This document shows positions 1 to 15,204 of a stretch of 64,000 nt of DNA, piece after piece; position 1 is the stretch's first letter, and the number at the start of each line of letters is the position of its first letter. This stretch comes from Pegea sp. RAD2-039. Its lineage: Eukaryota > Chordata > Thaliacea > Salpida > Salpidae. The stretch lies in contig JAQGEQ010000296.1 in NCBI GenBank assembly GCA_034620365.1, forward strand, positions 109,815 through 173,814, read 5' to 3'. The notes below the pieces were generated by a model. It did not search any database and was not told the origin of the DNA. It saw only the letters and a program-made list of their open reading frames with translations. The position numbers were made by a program, and so were the translations under genes.

Positions 1-365
1 GCTTAATTTTATAAATCTTTTTTGAGTTGAAATTTTCTGTCAGTTAAAAAAGTTTTTTTTTCGATTTTCTGGAAAATCCTCATAAAATTGTTTACAATAT
101 TAGAAAAGATGTTTTTAAAAAAACCATTAATTATTCATTTTGTAAAAAATCGAATTTAAATTGACCATTATTAAACATATCGACTTATTTCAAATTAACC
201 AAATCTAAATTCTCTAAAAACTTAATTAAATTCAATTTAGAAAAACGGCCAAATTCGTCATCAACAAACAAACACTAACAAAATCGATTTTTGATGACGT
301 CATCAAATCTAAAAGCTCTCTAGTACAATCGAGTAGTTGAAATTGAAAGTTTTATTTTGAAAATA
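1..365. other. AT-rich flank, no gene seen
   Basis: Contains the 3' flank of the minus-strand isomerase gene: an AATAAA on the minus strand (TTTATT near 351) lies just beyond its stop codon. Two TGACGTCATC palindromes occur near 295. Nothing else is recognisable. Confidence 0.6.
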
Positions 366-3534
<3,169 letters not shown>

Positions 3535-5385
3535 TTTGAGATATAAATTTTTGATTTAATTTCTATAAATAATCTGATAAAAATATAAAATTTTATGAAA
3601 TGAACAAAATATTAAATAATTTAGCTAGATAATTTTTTAGTTTATTTTAAGAATTATTAATAGTTACAAGTAATAGTAGACTAAATAGTTTAAAATAATT
3701 TATTTATTAACAAACAAAAATAAAACAAAAAATGAAGATAAAAAAAGTAAAAACTGATTTAGAAATAATTATTATCTAAAAATCTTTAATATTTAAAAAA
3801 TGTAAAACATATAAATAAATTAAATGATTTATAAAGTAAATAATTACAAGATCTTAAACATTTAATTTAGTTTTAAAATATATCAAAAATGTATGAATTA
3901 AAAAATTAAAAAAAGAGAAAATTAAAAATATATTCCAGCTTTTTTATTAAAATTTTAAATTAAATTATTATTATTTTATTAAAAAGTTAAAATTAATTTT
4001 AATTAATATAAACATTTTCAAATATTCAAAATTTAATAGAATAAATCAAAAATATAAAAATTATCAACTTAATTTATTAAATTAAAACTTATTAATATTA
4101 AATATGAAAGAAATAACTAAAAATTAAACTAAGAAAAGCAAATCAGATACTATTTCAACAAATAATTTATTATTAAGTCTAAAATAATTTAAAAATAAAT
4201 TTTTGTTAATAATTACTTTTGACAGTAGATTATAATTTAACATCTGATCTTTAAAAAAGTGAAAAAAAGAAATGCAATTTGTGCAAATAATAATCTGAAC
4301 TTCGTCCTTGACTATTTGACTTTAAAAAGTTGAAGATCAAAATTGAGTTTTTGAAATGTAAATATTCGTTATTCGGTTTCAAAAAAAAAAAATTCTAAAA
4401 TAAAACTAAGATAATAAATAAAATTTATCTCAAAAACATTTATTAATTTTATATCTTTATGTAGTAAGTAAAAAATTATTAGTTAAAAATTTGTAGCAGT
4501 ATTTTTATATATTGTATGTATAAAATTACAATATTTGTTTAGTTTTAGATGTCATCTTTTAATTTACACAATAAAAAATACAACAATGATAATAGTTTGT
4601 AACATTTTTCGTTTATATAAATAATATAAATTATACTTCTAATAAGTGTATAAGATTTTCCTTAGTTTCTTATCTCCGTAAATTTGGTGATTATAAGATA
4701 TACAAACAACTATTTAATCGAAAAATATTTTTTTTGAACAAATATAAATATTTGCCACAAACTAATTCAATGGTATACCTTCAACTTTAATTTTGAAAAT
4801 TCTTTTAAACTAAAATTGGATGCTTGATGCTGTATTGTATATATTATGTTTTAATTCAGTTAAAAAATATAATAATATCAGATTTTTCTATTATAAAGCA
4901 CAATATTTTACTGTACTTATCTAAGTTTTTCTTAAATTTAGACAAAATGAATAATTCGATTATAATACATTTACTTAGTTTTTATTATGTTTTATTTTTT
5001 ATCAAATTGTTGTAGAAAGTAAAGAAAATAAATTTTACTTAAATTTTTGTTGGTATGATTATAGGATTAAGATTTCTTCCACCAAGATTTATCTCTACGA
5101 AAAAATGGAACTTTGTTTTATAAACGCAGAAGGTTTTACCAATTTGATTCTACCAAACTAGATTTTAGTGAGTTTTCAACTTGGGATTTCAGCCAGAAGT
5201 TAAAGATCAGAATTGTCACTATGCTGCTACAAAAGTTCAAATCTGAATAAATTTTGATTTCAGTTAAACAAGTAGTTTTTGCGGGTTCAATCAAAAAGTA
5301 AAGTTTGATGCTAGTAATTATAACAGATTAAATTATTATATTGAGTATGAAATTTACGTTTATATTTATTTATTTCAATAAATGC
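3535..5385. other. AT-rich intergenic, no gene seen
   Basis: Very AT-rich (many A/T homopolymers). No open frame with family character, no tRNA, no tandem repeat. Presumably holds the TPI promoter region at its left end, but I see no convincing element. Confidence 0.6.
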
Positions 5386-5387
5386 GA

Positions 5388-6642
5388 ATAAATGCGAAGG
5401 AGGGTGCCTGAAAAGAGCTCCTCCCGTTAACACACATTCTTACAAATAATATTTATTAAGTTAGAAATATAGAAAGCAAAAGATGTAACATTTGCCATTT
5501 CAGTAGACCTCAAAGCATATAACAGTGAACAATTATATAGAATGTTAATAATATTAAAAAGTGAAAAAGAATCACAGTTTAGAAATGACAATGTTGACAA
5601 TATTATAACGGTTCAACTTCTGCTTGAACAACGCGAGCGACTTCGACATGGCAATGTCTGATGGCAGCTGGTTCCATGTATTAATTGTGCGGTATGAGAA
5701 AATATTCAATCTGATTAATGTATCAGGTAATATAGGCTCATTAAGATGTAACGTGTGTCGTCTGAGCTGATATAACTTGAGGAAAGGACTAATGGAAAAG
5801 AAATTATCGAATTGAAGGTCGATTAAATTGTGGATAATTTTTTAAATAAGAATTAAGTCGTATTTAATCCGTCAGATTTCCAAAGTATCTAAATTGAAGA
5901 GACTGAGACGATGTTTATAACTATCATATCTAATATTAAGTTTCCTACATACTAATCTTGCAAATGTGGCCTGAACAGACTCGATTTTTTTGATATCACT
6001 AACTTGATATGGCATCCATGCACTGACATTGTATTCAAGAATTGGACGTACGTACAATTTGAAAAGATTGATAAAAAAGCATGGGTCCTTAGAATTAAAG
6101 GTCTTTATAATAGGGAAGACAAGGTTGATTAATTTTCCAAAGATTTTGGAAACATAATTGTGCCATTTAAAGTCAGATGATAGGGCAATGCCAACGTCTA
6201 GGACCGAAGATACTCGTTGAATAAAAAATCTATTGATGCAGTATTGGTTCAAGGAATTTGCAGCTGGTATACGAGAAAAAGTTATAAGTTCAGACTTTGT
6301 GGGCTGGATTCTGAGCTGCCAGTTCATAGACCAGTTTTCTACAGTGTGTAGTGCAGTTTGAAGTTTTGAAGGATTACAAGATAATAGCTTGATATCATCT
6401 GCATACACAAACACACTGACATCATCTACTGCTTCTGATGAGGTCTTCAATGTTCAAGGTTATGTGACTAGAAGTAGATAAAGATCTCTCTACACGAGTT
6501 TGTTGGGTTCTACCTGATAGGTAATCTTCAATCCAATGTAGGATAAACCTGTTGATTTTTAAGTTTTTTAATACAGTAATGAGCAGATTGTGTGGGACAG
6601 AACCAACGCTTTAGCAAAATCGAGGTATATGATGTCATATGA
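5388..6642 (-). mobile_element. 5'-truncated CR1-like non-LTR retrotransposon
   Basis: Matches the 3' third of the element at 31405-35600 in the same orientation: RT C-terminal half (YADDIKLL, 192-codon open part 6450-5872), the C-terminal region and the 3' UTR with its hallmark GGAGGGTGCCTGAA box near 5399-5413 and an AT-rich (AAATAAAT-like) tail. 5' truncation at about 6642 is typical of target-primed reverse transcription. Frameshifted before 5872 and after 6450. Confidence 0.88.
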
Positions 6643-8915
6643 TCAGCTTGATTTTTTAACGCTTCCCAAAAAAAAGCACCGAGTTTGGTTATAAATAGGT
6701 AGACGATAAAGTATTTATTGTCTGCTTGGTTTGTTTTTGATATCTGGTTTTATTTAATCTTTATTAATTTTGAAATATTTCGATAATTACCGACTTATAA
6801 AATTACTTTTTTTGTTATAGAAAGTTTGAAACAGATGACAGAAAAAGTATTAAAACAACATTTAGATTATTAAACTTATTAAAGTTATTAATAAATATTA
6901 AAGTTCTAGTTTTTCCACAATTTTAGTAGCATACATTTTATAAAGGAAATCTAACAAATAGAAGTATTTAAAATTTATTTATGTATTTTGTAAATTTTAA
7001 ACTTAACTATTATGTAATTATATTTTTGTAAATGTTAAAAATATTACACGTATTTAACTAAGTACAAATAAATTCTAGTAAAATATTTAGTGAAGTTTGT
7101 GGTTTTGAAAAACAAAGGAATATTTGCCGTCTGTTTAAATTATTTCTACTTTTAAAATAATTATAAGAGCTATCTGTAACAAACTAGTTTGTCATCAAAA
7201 AGACATTTTTGTCATTTATTTATAAAGTCACATTAATAGATATTTTGATATCGATAATAATATCAATACGTCATGGGCTGAATTATTGAATTTTTTTGTT
7301 TATATTACTTTTAACTTTTTAAATAAGGATATTTACAGCTTTTTACTTTCATTTAAAATTATTTTGATTTTAGTTTGTATTTGTAATATTAATTAAACTA
7401 TTTAAACAAATTATTTAAATATTTTTTTAGCGTATTTTACTATATTTATGTTTTAAATATTAAAATTGCTATTAATAATTTTTTATTTTGTAATACAACT
7501 ACTAAAATAAATAAATTCTAAATAAATAAATAAATAAAATGATGTATTTTGATTCTTTATTTGTTTTGAAATTTATACTGAAATTATTATTATTTCTATA
7601 ATATAATATTATTCTATTTATAATATTATTGAAATTTATGTTTAATTATTTCCCATGAATAAATGCTTTTTATGAAAATTAAATTTTAAATTTGGTTTTT
7701 GTTGGAAGTTTTTACTTTTAAATTTGTAAATTTTGATGAAGTTATTTAATTTATATATTATTTTACTAAAATATTTATATTTTTGTTTTTATGTCGATTG
7801 TAAAACTGTTTTATTTATTTATCAACTTTTTAAATATTTAGTTAAAGTAACAATAAATTATTACATTTTTTTGTTTCAACAAACTTAATTTTGAAAATAA
7901 ATTTTTTGTTTTTAATTTTCTGGAATTTTAAAGTTGTTTTAAAGATTAAAATCAAAAAGAATTCAGAGGTATTTAAATTTATATAAATTTCATCTAAATA
8001 GAATAATTGTTTATACTACACTAGTCCATTTGAAATATTTTTATTTTTATAACTAATTTCTATATTGTTACAAAATAATTTTATAATTCTATTTATGATT
8101 TAATTAATTTGTTTGTTTTGAATTTATTATATATATACAATTTTAATAATAACTGACCATTTTATATCTAAATTATTTATTTAAAAACTAAATAATTTTC
8201 AATTTTATGTTTTTTTATAAAACTGTTTTTAATTATTACTTTTTAAAGATAACTTTTTAAATTAATAAATTAAAATAATTTTATAATATTTTTTATCAAG
8301 TAAGAAATAAACTTTAGAACTTTTTATCATTTAGTAGATTTATTAAAAATATTTTTTTGTGTATAAACATTTATATATTTGACTTATAAAGAAAATATTT
8401 TATATAAAATTTTAATATTTATCTAGATATAGCTTTAATATATTATAATTTTTGTTGTCTATAGTATTCTTAATAGAAATAAGTTTTTCTTTTAGTTTTT
8501 TTTTATAATTTTATCCAAATGTTCAAGTGGTATTTATACTTTAGGAATATTGATTAAAAAAATAAATCAATAAGTGAAATTTGAAAAGGTTTTTTTATAA
8601 TTCAATTTTGATTTTTATTATTTTTATTTACTTTTTGTTTAAATTATTTTCAGACAGTTTGTTTTGTTTGTTATTTTATTGCCCAATAACTCTAAACCCT
8701 TTAATATATTTTAAGCTTCATAAATATATTCTAAACCCAAAAATTATGTTCTGAACCACTTGAATAATCTTTATGAATAACTTATTATAATTCTACTTTG
8801 AACAAGTTTTTAATTTTTTTCTAATTTTAAATATTTTTTTAGTTAATTTTGTAGAAAAAAATATTTAGTCTTCAAAGAAAATCAAATTTATTAAATTATT
8901 ATTTTTAGAATAAAT
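6643..8915. other. AT-rich intergenic, no gene seen
   Basis: Over 80 percent A+T by eye, with poly-T/poly-A tracts. No coding, RNA or repeat feature recognised. Confidence 0.6.
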
Positions 8916-8933
8916 TTTATTTCATTTTTACAG
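8916..8933 (+). promoter_or_regulatory. 3' splice site 37 nt upstream of SIRT4 start
   Basis: Polypyrimidine tract TTTTATTTCATTTTTACAG ends at 8933, followed by a short AT-rich leader and the ATG at 8971. No upstream first exon is evident, so a spliced-leader acceptor is likely; a 5'-UTR intron is the alternative. Confidence 0.45.
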
Positions 8934-8970
8934 ATTTAAAAATAAAATTAACAAAATTAAAACCTGAAAA

Positions 8971-9876
8971 ATGTTTTTTCGTTCATTATCTCGATACTGG
9001 CTTCTGATTGGTCGAAATTATTCACAATTCACTCCAAAACACACATCACCTACAGATCTTCAACTGGAGCAACTGCAGAATTTCATCGACACCAAAAACA
9101 AGATCTTCATCCTTTCAGGGGCGGGTTTATCAACAGAATCAGGGTTACCAGATTACAGATCTAAAGATGTAGGGCTTTATGATCGTTCAAACCATCAACC
9201 GATCCAACATCATCAGTTTGTGTCTTCAGACTTCCACAGGAAGAGATATTGGGCTAGGAATTATTCAGGATGGGACTCTTATGAAGAATTCCAACCAAAT
9301 TCAGCTCATTATTGGTTAAAAGAATTAGAAGATAGTGGGAAGGTGATTAGTCACGTGACGCAGAATGTTGATGGTTTATCTCGTAAAGCTGGAATTAAAC
9401 ACTTAATAGAACTTCATGGTTCTATGTTTCAAGTGAAATGTCTTGATTGTGATGACGTCACATCACGTCATCAATTCCAGAAGAGATTAAAACTTCAAAA
9501 TGTTGATTGGAAAAGTGAGGTATTAGATTGGAGACCGGATGCTGATGTAGATGTCTCAGATGAGGATTGTTTGAAGTTTCAAGTTCCTCCATGTGATGTT
9601 TGTGGTGGAAGATTGAAACCAAATGTTGTTTTCTTTGGTGATTCAGTTGATAGACATTTAGTTGAAGATTTATATCGTAAAGTTGAATCAAGTGATGGTT
9701 TATTAGTTTGTGGATCATCTTTATATGTCTGGTCAGGTTATCGATTCGTGCGACACGCGCAAGAGAATCAAGTTCCAATTTTTATTATTAATATCGGTGA
9801 AACTCGCGCTGATTCTATTTGTACTTTTAAAATTCAATCTTCTATTTCTCAAACATTAAATCAAATTTACATCTGA
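8971..9876 (+). CDS. SIRT4: mitochondrial SIRT4-type sirtuin, single exon
   Basis: NAD-dependent class II sirtuin (lipoamidase/ADP-ribosyl transferase/deacylase activities are known for SIRT4), expected in the mitochondrial matrix. The 301-aa protein starts with an Arg-rich, hydroxylated N-terminus (MFFRSLSRYW...) fitting a mitochondrial presequence. NAD-binding GAGLSTESGLPDYRS at residues 50-64, TQNVDGL at 130-136, catalytic His149 in ELHGS, zinc cysteines 157/160 (CLDC) and 208/211 (CDVCGG), then KPNVVFFGD and a C-terminal NIGETRAD. The SIRT4-typical segments DVGLYDRSNHQPIQH and RYWARNYSGW distinguish it from SIRT5. Length equals the family norm (about 310). A TGACGTCA palindrome lies inside the coding sequence at about 9449 (encoding DDVT). 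No introns. Confidence 0.95.
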   Translation: MFFRSLSRYWLLIGRNYSQFTPKHTSPTDLQLEQLQNFIDTKNKIFILSGAGLSTESGLPDYRSKDVGLYDRSNHQPIQHHQFVSSDFHRKRYWARNYSGWDSYEEFQPNSAHYWLKELEDSGKVISHVTQNVDGLSRKAGIKHLIELHGSMFQVKCLDCDDVTSRHQFQKRLKLQNVDWKSEVLDWRPDADVDVSDEDCLKFQVPPCDVCGGRLKPNVVFFGDSVDRHLVEDLYRKVESSDGLLVCGSSLYVWSGYRFVRHAQENQVPIFIINIGETRADSICTFKIQSSISQTLNQIYI

Positions 9877-10029
9877 TGACGTCATCGTTCTTACAGATGA
9901 CGTCATCCTTTTTTTTAATTTTAATGACGTCATCAGCTGTTTATTTGACTTTTATCTCAACAATTTTTTTCATTTTAGGGACTTTTTAGGTTTTAAAATA
10001 TTAAGGATCTCAAAAATTTGTTACAAAAC

Positions 10030-10700
10030 AAAATCTTTATGATAAAGAGGATGTCTTTAAGATTAAGAAGATATTTTTAAGATGAAGAAGATGTCTTTAA
10101 GATAAATAAGATGTCTATAAGATAAAGAAGATATTTTTTAAGATGAAGAAGATGTCTATAAGATAAAGAAGATATTTTTTAAGATGAAGAAGATGTCTAT
10201 AAGATAAAGAAGATATTTTTTAAGATGAAAAAGATGTCTTTAGGATAAAAAAGATATCTTTAAGATGAAGAAGATGTCTTTAAGATAAAGAAGATGTCTT
10301 TAAGATAAAGAAGATTTCTTTAAAATAAAGAAGATGTCTTTAAGATGAAGAAGATGTCTTTAAGATGAAGAAGATGTCTTTAAGATGAAGAAGATGTCTT
10401 TAAGATGAAGAAGATGTCTTTAAGATAAAGAAGATATCTTTAAGATGAAGAAGATGTCTTTAAGATGAAGAAGATGTCTTTAAGATGAAGAAGATGTCTT
10501 TAAGATGAAGAAGATGTCTTTAAGATAAAGAAGATATCTTTAAGATGAAGAAGATGTCTTTAAGATGAAGAAGATGTCTTTAAGATGAAGAAGATGTCTT
10601 TAAGATAAAGAAGATATCTTTAAGATAAAGAAGATATTTTTAAGATGAAGAATATGTCTTAAAGATAAGGAAGATGTCTTTAAGATGAAGAAGAAAATAA
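10030..10700. repeat. 20-bp minisatellite downstream of SIRT4
   Basis: More than 30 copies of a unit of the form TAAGATGAAGAAGATGTCTT. From about 10261 to 10620 the 20-bp register is kept without indels; the left part (10030-10250) is more diverged and has 21-23-bp variants. Confidence 0.95.
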
Positions 10701-10944
10701 GATCACATCATCCTCATATTAACTTTATTTTGACTTTCATCAGTATTATATTTATAATTAATTATTTATGATTATATATACTGAAATAGCTTCAGTAGGT
10801 AGTTTGAAAAGTGCCAAAAATGGCTTTTTACTTTTATGGAATCCAAATAACAATTTTCTTATTTTGAGTGTTTGAACTTCAACTCAACTAATTATAATTA
10901 CTAAAATATTTATTAATTTTTCTTGATATAAATCATCAATAATT

Positions 10945-11085
10945 CCAAGTTTAATCACGTGACCAACTTTGAATCACGTGACCAGCTTTGAATCACGTGA
11001 CCAGCTTTGAACCACGTGATCAACTTTGAATCACGTGGCCAGCTTTGAACCACCTGATCAACTTTGAATCACGTGATCATCTTCT
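10945..11085. repeat. 19-bp array of CACGTG E-box units
   Basis: Seven to eight copies of CTTTGAATCACGTGACCAG and variants, each carrying the perfect CACGTG palindrome. It lies about 250-390 bp upstream of the LARP6 start codon, where it could act as a bHLH-binding cluster; that role is inference. Confidence 0.85.
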
Positions 11086-11282
11086 ACTTCTTCTACTTCT
11101 AATTTTTATTAATTTTCCTCAATAATGTTCAAAATATTAAAAAAAAACTTTTTTTTCAGATTTTAGTTGTTTTTTTTTGGGAATTTGTTTCCGAAATTTA
11201 GTAAACAGGAAAAAGAAAACCAAATTAGAAAAAAGTAAATTTCCACATTAACTAATTTCCTAATATTTTCAGCAACAATTTT

Positions 11283-11298
11283 TTGTATTTTTTTACAG
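11283..11298 (+). promoter_or_regulatory. 3' splice site 34 nt upstream of LARP6 start
   Basis: Sequence TTTTGTATTTTTTTACAG ends at 11298; the ATG is at 11333. No upstream exon recognised. Probable spliced-leader acceptor, or the end of a 5'-UTR intron. Confidence 0.45.
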
Positions 11299-11332
11299 AT
11301 TATCTTTTATATAAATTAATCTTTTTATTAAT

Positions 11333-13916
11333 ATGAGCTTATCAACAACTGACCAACCAGAAGCTCAGTTGGCTGTCGATTCAGCCAATAAATCTCCAAT
11401 TAAACCAACTCCAGTAAGTAAAAAAGGTGAATTAAGGTGCTGAGGAGTTTTTGATTCTTTTTTTTTAGGTGATCAAAATTCAGAATGAGTCTTTATTTAC
11501 ACCTGTCAGTAGCGGAGCAGAAGATGAAGACGTAAGTTGCTATTTCATTACAAAAATACGATTTGATGACGTCACAAACAGGTGAAACCTTTCTCACAAG
11601 TTTTAAAAGAAGATCCAACGTGGAGGGAACCTTCAGAAGATCTTTGTGAGAAGATAAGAGATCTTTTAGAGATGTACTTTTCAGATGAAAATCTCGCAAA
11701 AGTAGTTGATAATTTCTGGGCCATTTCCGAAAACGACAATTTTGTTTCTCAGGACAAATTCTTGTTGAAACATGTCAGGCGGAATTCTGTTGGATTTGTT
11801 TCAGTGAAATTATTGACAAGTTTTAAAAAGTTGAAATCTTTAACAAAAGCTGATTGGAAATTAACAGCTTATTCGATTACCAAATCATCTGTCTTACAAC
11901 TTCATAAATCGGTTCGTATGTGACGTCATCAGTTCGTATGTGACGTCATCAGTTCATGTGTGACATCATCAGCTCGTGTGTGAAGTCATCAGTTCATGTG
12001 TGACGTCATCAGTTCGTATGTGACGTCATCAGTTCATGTGTGATGTCATCAGTTCATGTGTGACGTCATCAGTTCATGTGTAATGTCATCAGTTCATGTG
12101 TGACGTCATGAGTTCATGTGTGACGTCATCAGTTCATGTGTGACATCATCACCTCGTGTGTGAAGTCATCAGTTCATGTGCGACGTCATCAGTTCGTATG
12201 TGACGTCATCAGTTCATGTGTGATGTCATCAGTTCGTGTGTGATATCATCAGTTCATGTGTGACGTCATCAGTTCATGTGTGATGTCATCAGTTCGTGTG
12301 TGACGTCATCAGTTTATGTGTGATGTCATCAGTTCATGTGTGACATCATCAGTTCATGTGTGAAGTCATCAGTTCGTGTGTGACGTCATCAGTTCGTATG
12401 TGACGTCATCAGTTCGTATGTGACGTCATCAGTTCGTATGTGACGTCATCAGTTCATGTGTGACGTCATCAGTTCGTATGTGACGTCATCAGTTCATGTG
12501 TGACGTCATCAGTTCGTATGTGACGTCATCAGTTCATGTGTGATGTCATCAGTTCGTGTGTGATATCATCAGTTCATGTGTGACGTCATCAGTTCATGTG
12601 TGATGTCATCAGTTCGTGTGTGACGTCATCAGTTTATGTGTGATGTCATCAGTTCATGTGTGACATCATCAGTTCATGTGTGAAGTCATCAGTTCGTGTG
12701 TGACGTCATCAGTTCGTATGTGACGTCATCAGTTCGTATGTGACGTCATCAGTTCGTCTTTAAACTTCTTTTTTCGGTTTAGGGCGAGAAAGTTCGTCGC
12801 GTCAAGCCTCTTCCTGAAATTGATCTTCCTGTGACGTCAGTGAAGACGATCCTCTTCAAACCAACATCCGATGTTGAAATGGATGAGGTTTGAACAAAAC
12901 CACCCACCTTGTCACTTTTCTCATTCAATGACGTCATCAGCTGACAAGTCGCTTCTCGGTGTTCGGGAAGTTGGCGACGATCCGGAAAGTTCCTACAAAT
13001 AAAGAAGTTCCTCTGGATTTAAGGAATCATGTGATCAAGCATCCTGAGTTAGGAACAACTCTTTGTGTCATTGTTGAATACGAAAAGAGTGAAGATGCGC
13101 AGGTGATGACGTCATCGCTTCGATATATGATGTCATTGCTTCGAGACATTTCAGATGGCGCAGCGGATGTTGACGAAAGAAGCAAAATTGAAGCCAGTTG
13201 AAGAAGTCTTTAGTTTGTTGGGATCTGGACGAAATCCCAGGAAACAAGCTGCTAAGCAACTAGTTCGTAATCGTGATGGTTGCTATGATAACAGTGCTGA
13301 TGAGTCATCACCATGTGTTAGGTGACGTCATCATTTCAGCTTAATGACGTCACTAAGCGGTTGTTATGGTTACAGCTCTCGAGAAGGAAGTCCGATGTTG
13401 AGGCGAAAGAATAATTTTTATTCACCAAAATCGAGGAGTCGAAACGGAAGTCGTGACGTCAGTCCGGAAAGCGGTTTGTTTTTATGACGTCATATGTAGT
13501 AGTGATGACGTCATCACTTTTCAGGTCGTTTCGCTGTTCGCGCTAACAACAAGTTTAATGTCATAAAGTCTACGTCACCGCTGGTTACTACGCATGTAAA
13601 TGACGTCATCATTTGAGAGATTCGGTTTGTGTGACGTCATCATTTTGTATAGTTAAGTCCCGATGGAGGAGGATCTGGAAGATCGACTCCTCGCATGTCA
13701 AGTCCTTGGATGTCAAGAAGATACGCTTCTGCTGATGCATCGCCAGTTTCGACTCCGGGTTCAAGTCCAGCATTTGGCCGGAAAAATCCAGCTGGAATCC
13801 CGCAGGGAGTTGTGCGATTACCCGATGGTCCACCAAGTGGCAAAATTAAAGGATTTCAATTTCCACGTCGCTTCCAACTCCATAGCGCCGCTAGTGGTGA
13901 CGCAACCACCGAATGA
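11333..13916 (+). CDS. LARP6: La-related protein 6 (LARP6), 10 exons
   Basis: RNA-binding translational regulator; vertebrate LARP6 binds the 5' stem-loop of collagen mRNAs. Exons: 11333-11413, 11469-11531, 11582-11701, 11753-11911, 12783-12887, 12941-13102, 13155-13321, 13376-13473, 13525-13595, 13653-13916; phases join to one 429-aa frame. La motif at about residues 62-141 (MYFSDENLAK, FLLKHVRRNS, KLLTSFKKLKSLT, KVRRVKPLPE follows), RRM-like domain at about 160-245 with FGKLATIRKV and the insert LDLRNHVIKHPELGT typical of LARP6, Ser/Arg-rich linker, and a C-terminal SUZ-C motif (GVVRLPDGP...KGFQFPRR). Introns are mostly 50-60 bp and stuffed with TGACGTCATC; one holds an 840-bp array. A 51-nt intron inside the La motif is stop-free and in frame. 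An AATAAA lies near 14128. Confidence 0.93.
11912..12782. repeat. 20-bp TGACGTCATC array filling LARP6 intron 4
   Basis: About 42 units of AGTTCATGTGTGACGTCATC and point variants, in perfect 20-bp register from the splice donor at 11912 to about 12758 with no indel. The donor itself (GTTCGTATG) is the start of the first unit. A higher-order copy is visible: units at 12221-12400 recur at 12541-12720 (320 bp, 16 units). Confidence 0.97.
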
Positions 13917-15200
13917 CGTCATCACTTTTACTAACTATTTATCTAACCTTTTAACACTTTTAGCAGCTTTTTCTAACGCTTTGCTTGCTTACGTCATTCT
14001 GTGACGTCATCAGCTGCTCTTAGATACATGATGACGTCATCGTTTTGCATACGTAATTTAATAGTGACGTCATCGTTTTTTCGACCAATTAGAGTGCTTC
14101 AAAAGATATTCAAGTGATAATCAAAGCAATAAAATCTTGTGACGTCATCAGCAAGTCGATGTTTTAATGATGACGTCATCAACAAACTTTTTCTCGAATT
14201 AATTTCAAACTGTTTCAAATAAATTTTTAAAAAGTTAAAAAATTTTCAAAAATATTTTTTGTTCTTTTTGTTGAAATTGAAATCTTACAAAAAATTTCAA
14301 ATCTTTTGAAACTTGATCTTTGGATTTATCTCTAAATGGGTCCTGGTTGTTGAAGTTTTTTGGGTCTGAAAAATGCACCAAATTTATGAAATATTAAAAA
14401 ATAAAAAATTTCTCAATTTCTTGGGATGTTAATAAAGTTGTTGTTTAAAATGTCGAACCTTTAAGGACATCTTGAGATCCTTAAAGAAGTCCTTGAAGAT
14501 GAAGAAAACTTTAGTTTCAATCAAGCTCTTTTTTAATTGTTTTTCGTTTCAGTAAACCAGATTTTTTCTTTAGTAACTTTTGATTGTTAAAAATGAACAA
14601 TTTATTTCTTGTAATTTAAATTGATATCAACTCTTATTGACTTATTTATTAGTAACTTTTGAACAACAATAATTTCATTTATTTATCTGTTAGCAACTTT
14701 GAAAAAAAAGTATTTTTAGTTTGAAACCGATATGTTTTATTAATAATCATTTTCGAATCGTTTAATATCGAAAAAATATAAAAGTTAATATTTAATTTTG
14801 CTACGAAAAAGTTACAAAATGCAAATTAGTGTAATATTAACATCAAAATATTTGCAGTCATCTATTTACCTTTACTTGAAACTATCGTTAGATGAACACT
14901 TAAAGCAACTATCCGATATTTGCAAAAGAAGTTAAACTTGAAGATGAAATGCATCAAATATAAAAAGCAAACAGTCTAACTTGTTTAAAAGTTACAAAAA
15001 ATGGTGACAATTTGTACTTTTAATGACTACATATAATAATAAGGGGCAACTTCGGCCAAGCAAGATGTACTCTGAGTGATGATGTTAAAAACACAAAGCA
15101 AGACACAGAGAAATGGAATAAAACATTTTTTTCAAACTCTTCTGTAGGTAAAAAAGATATTTTTCAAAATTCAGAATAATAAAAGTCACAAGACGAAAAC
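13917..15200. other. LARP6 3' flank and AT-rich intergenic
   Basis: The first 260 bp carry at least six TGACGTCATC palindromes and the probable LARP6 poly(A) signal (AATAAA at about 14128). Beyond 14200 the sequence is plain AT-rich with no gene seen. Confidence 0.6.
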
Positions 15201-15204
15201 TACG

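Noticed and set aside
11912..12782. CRISPR-like regular array
   Set aside because: Units are contiguous with no unique spacers, in a eukaryotic intron; it is a minisatellite.
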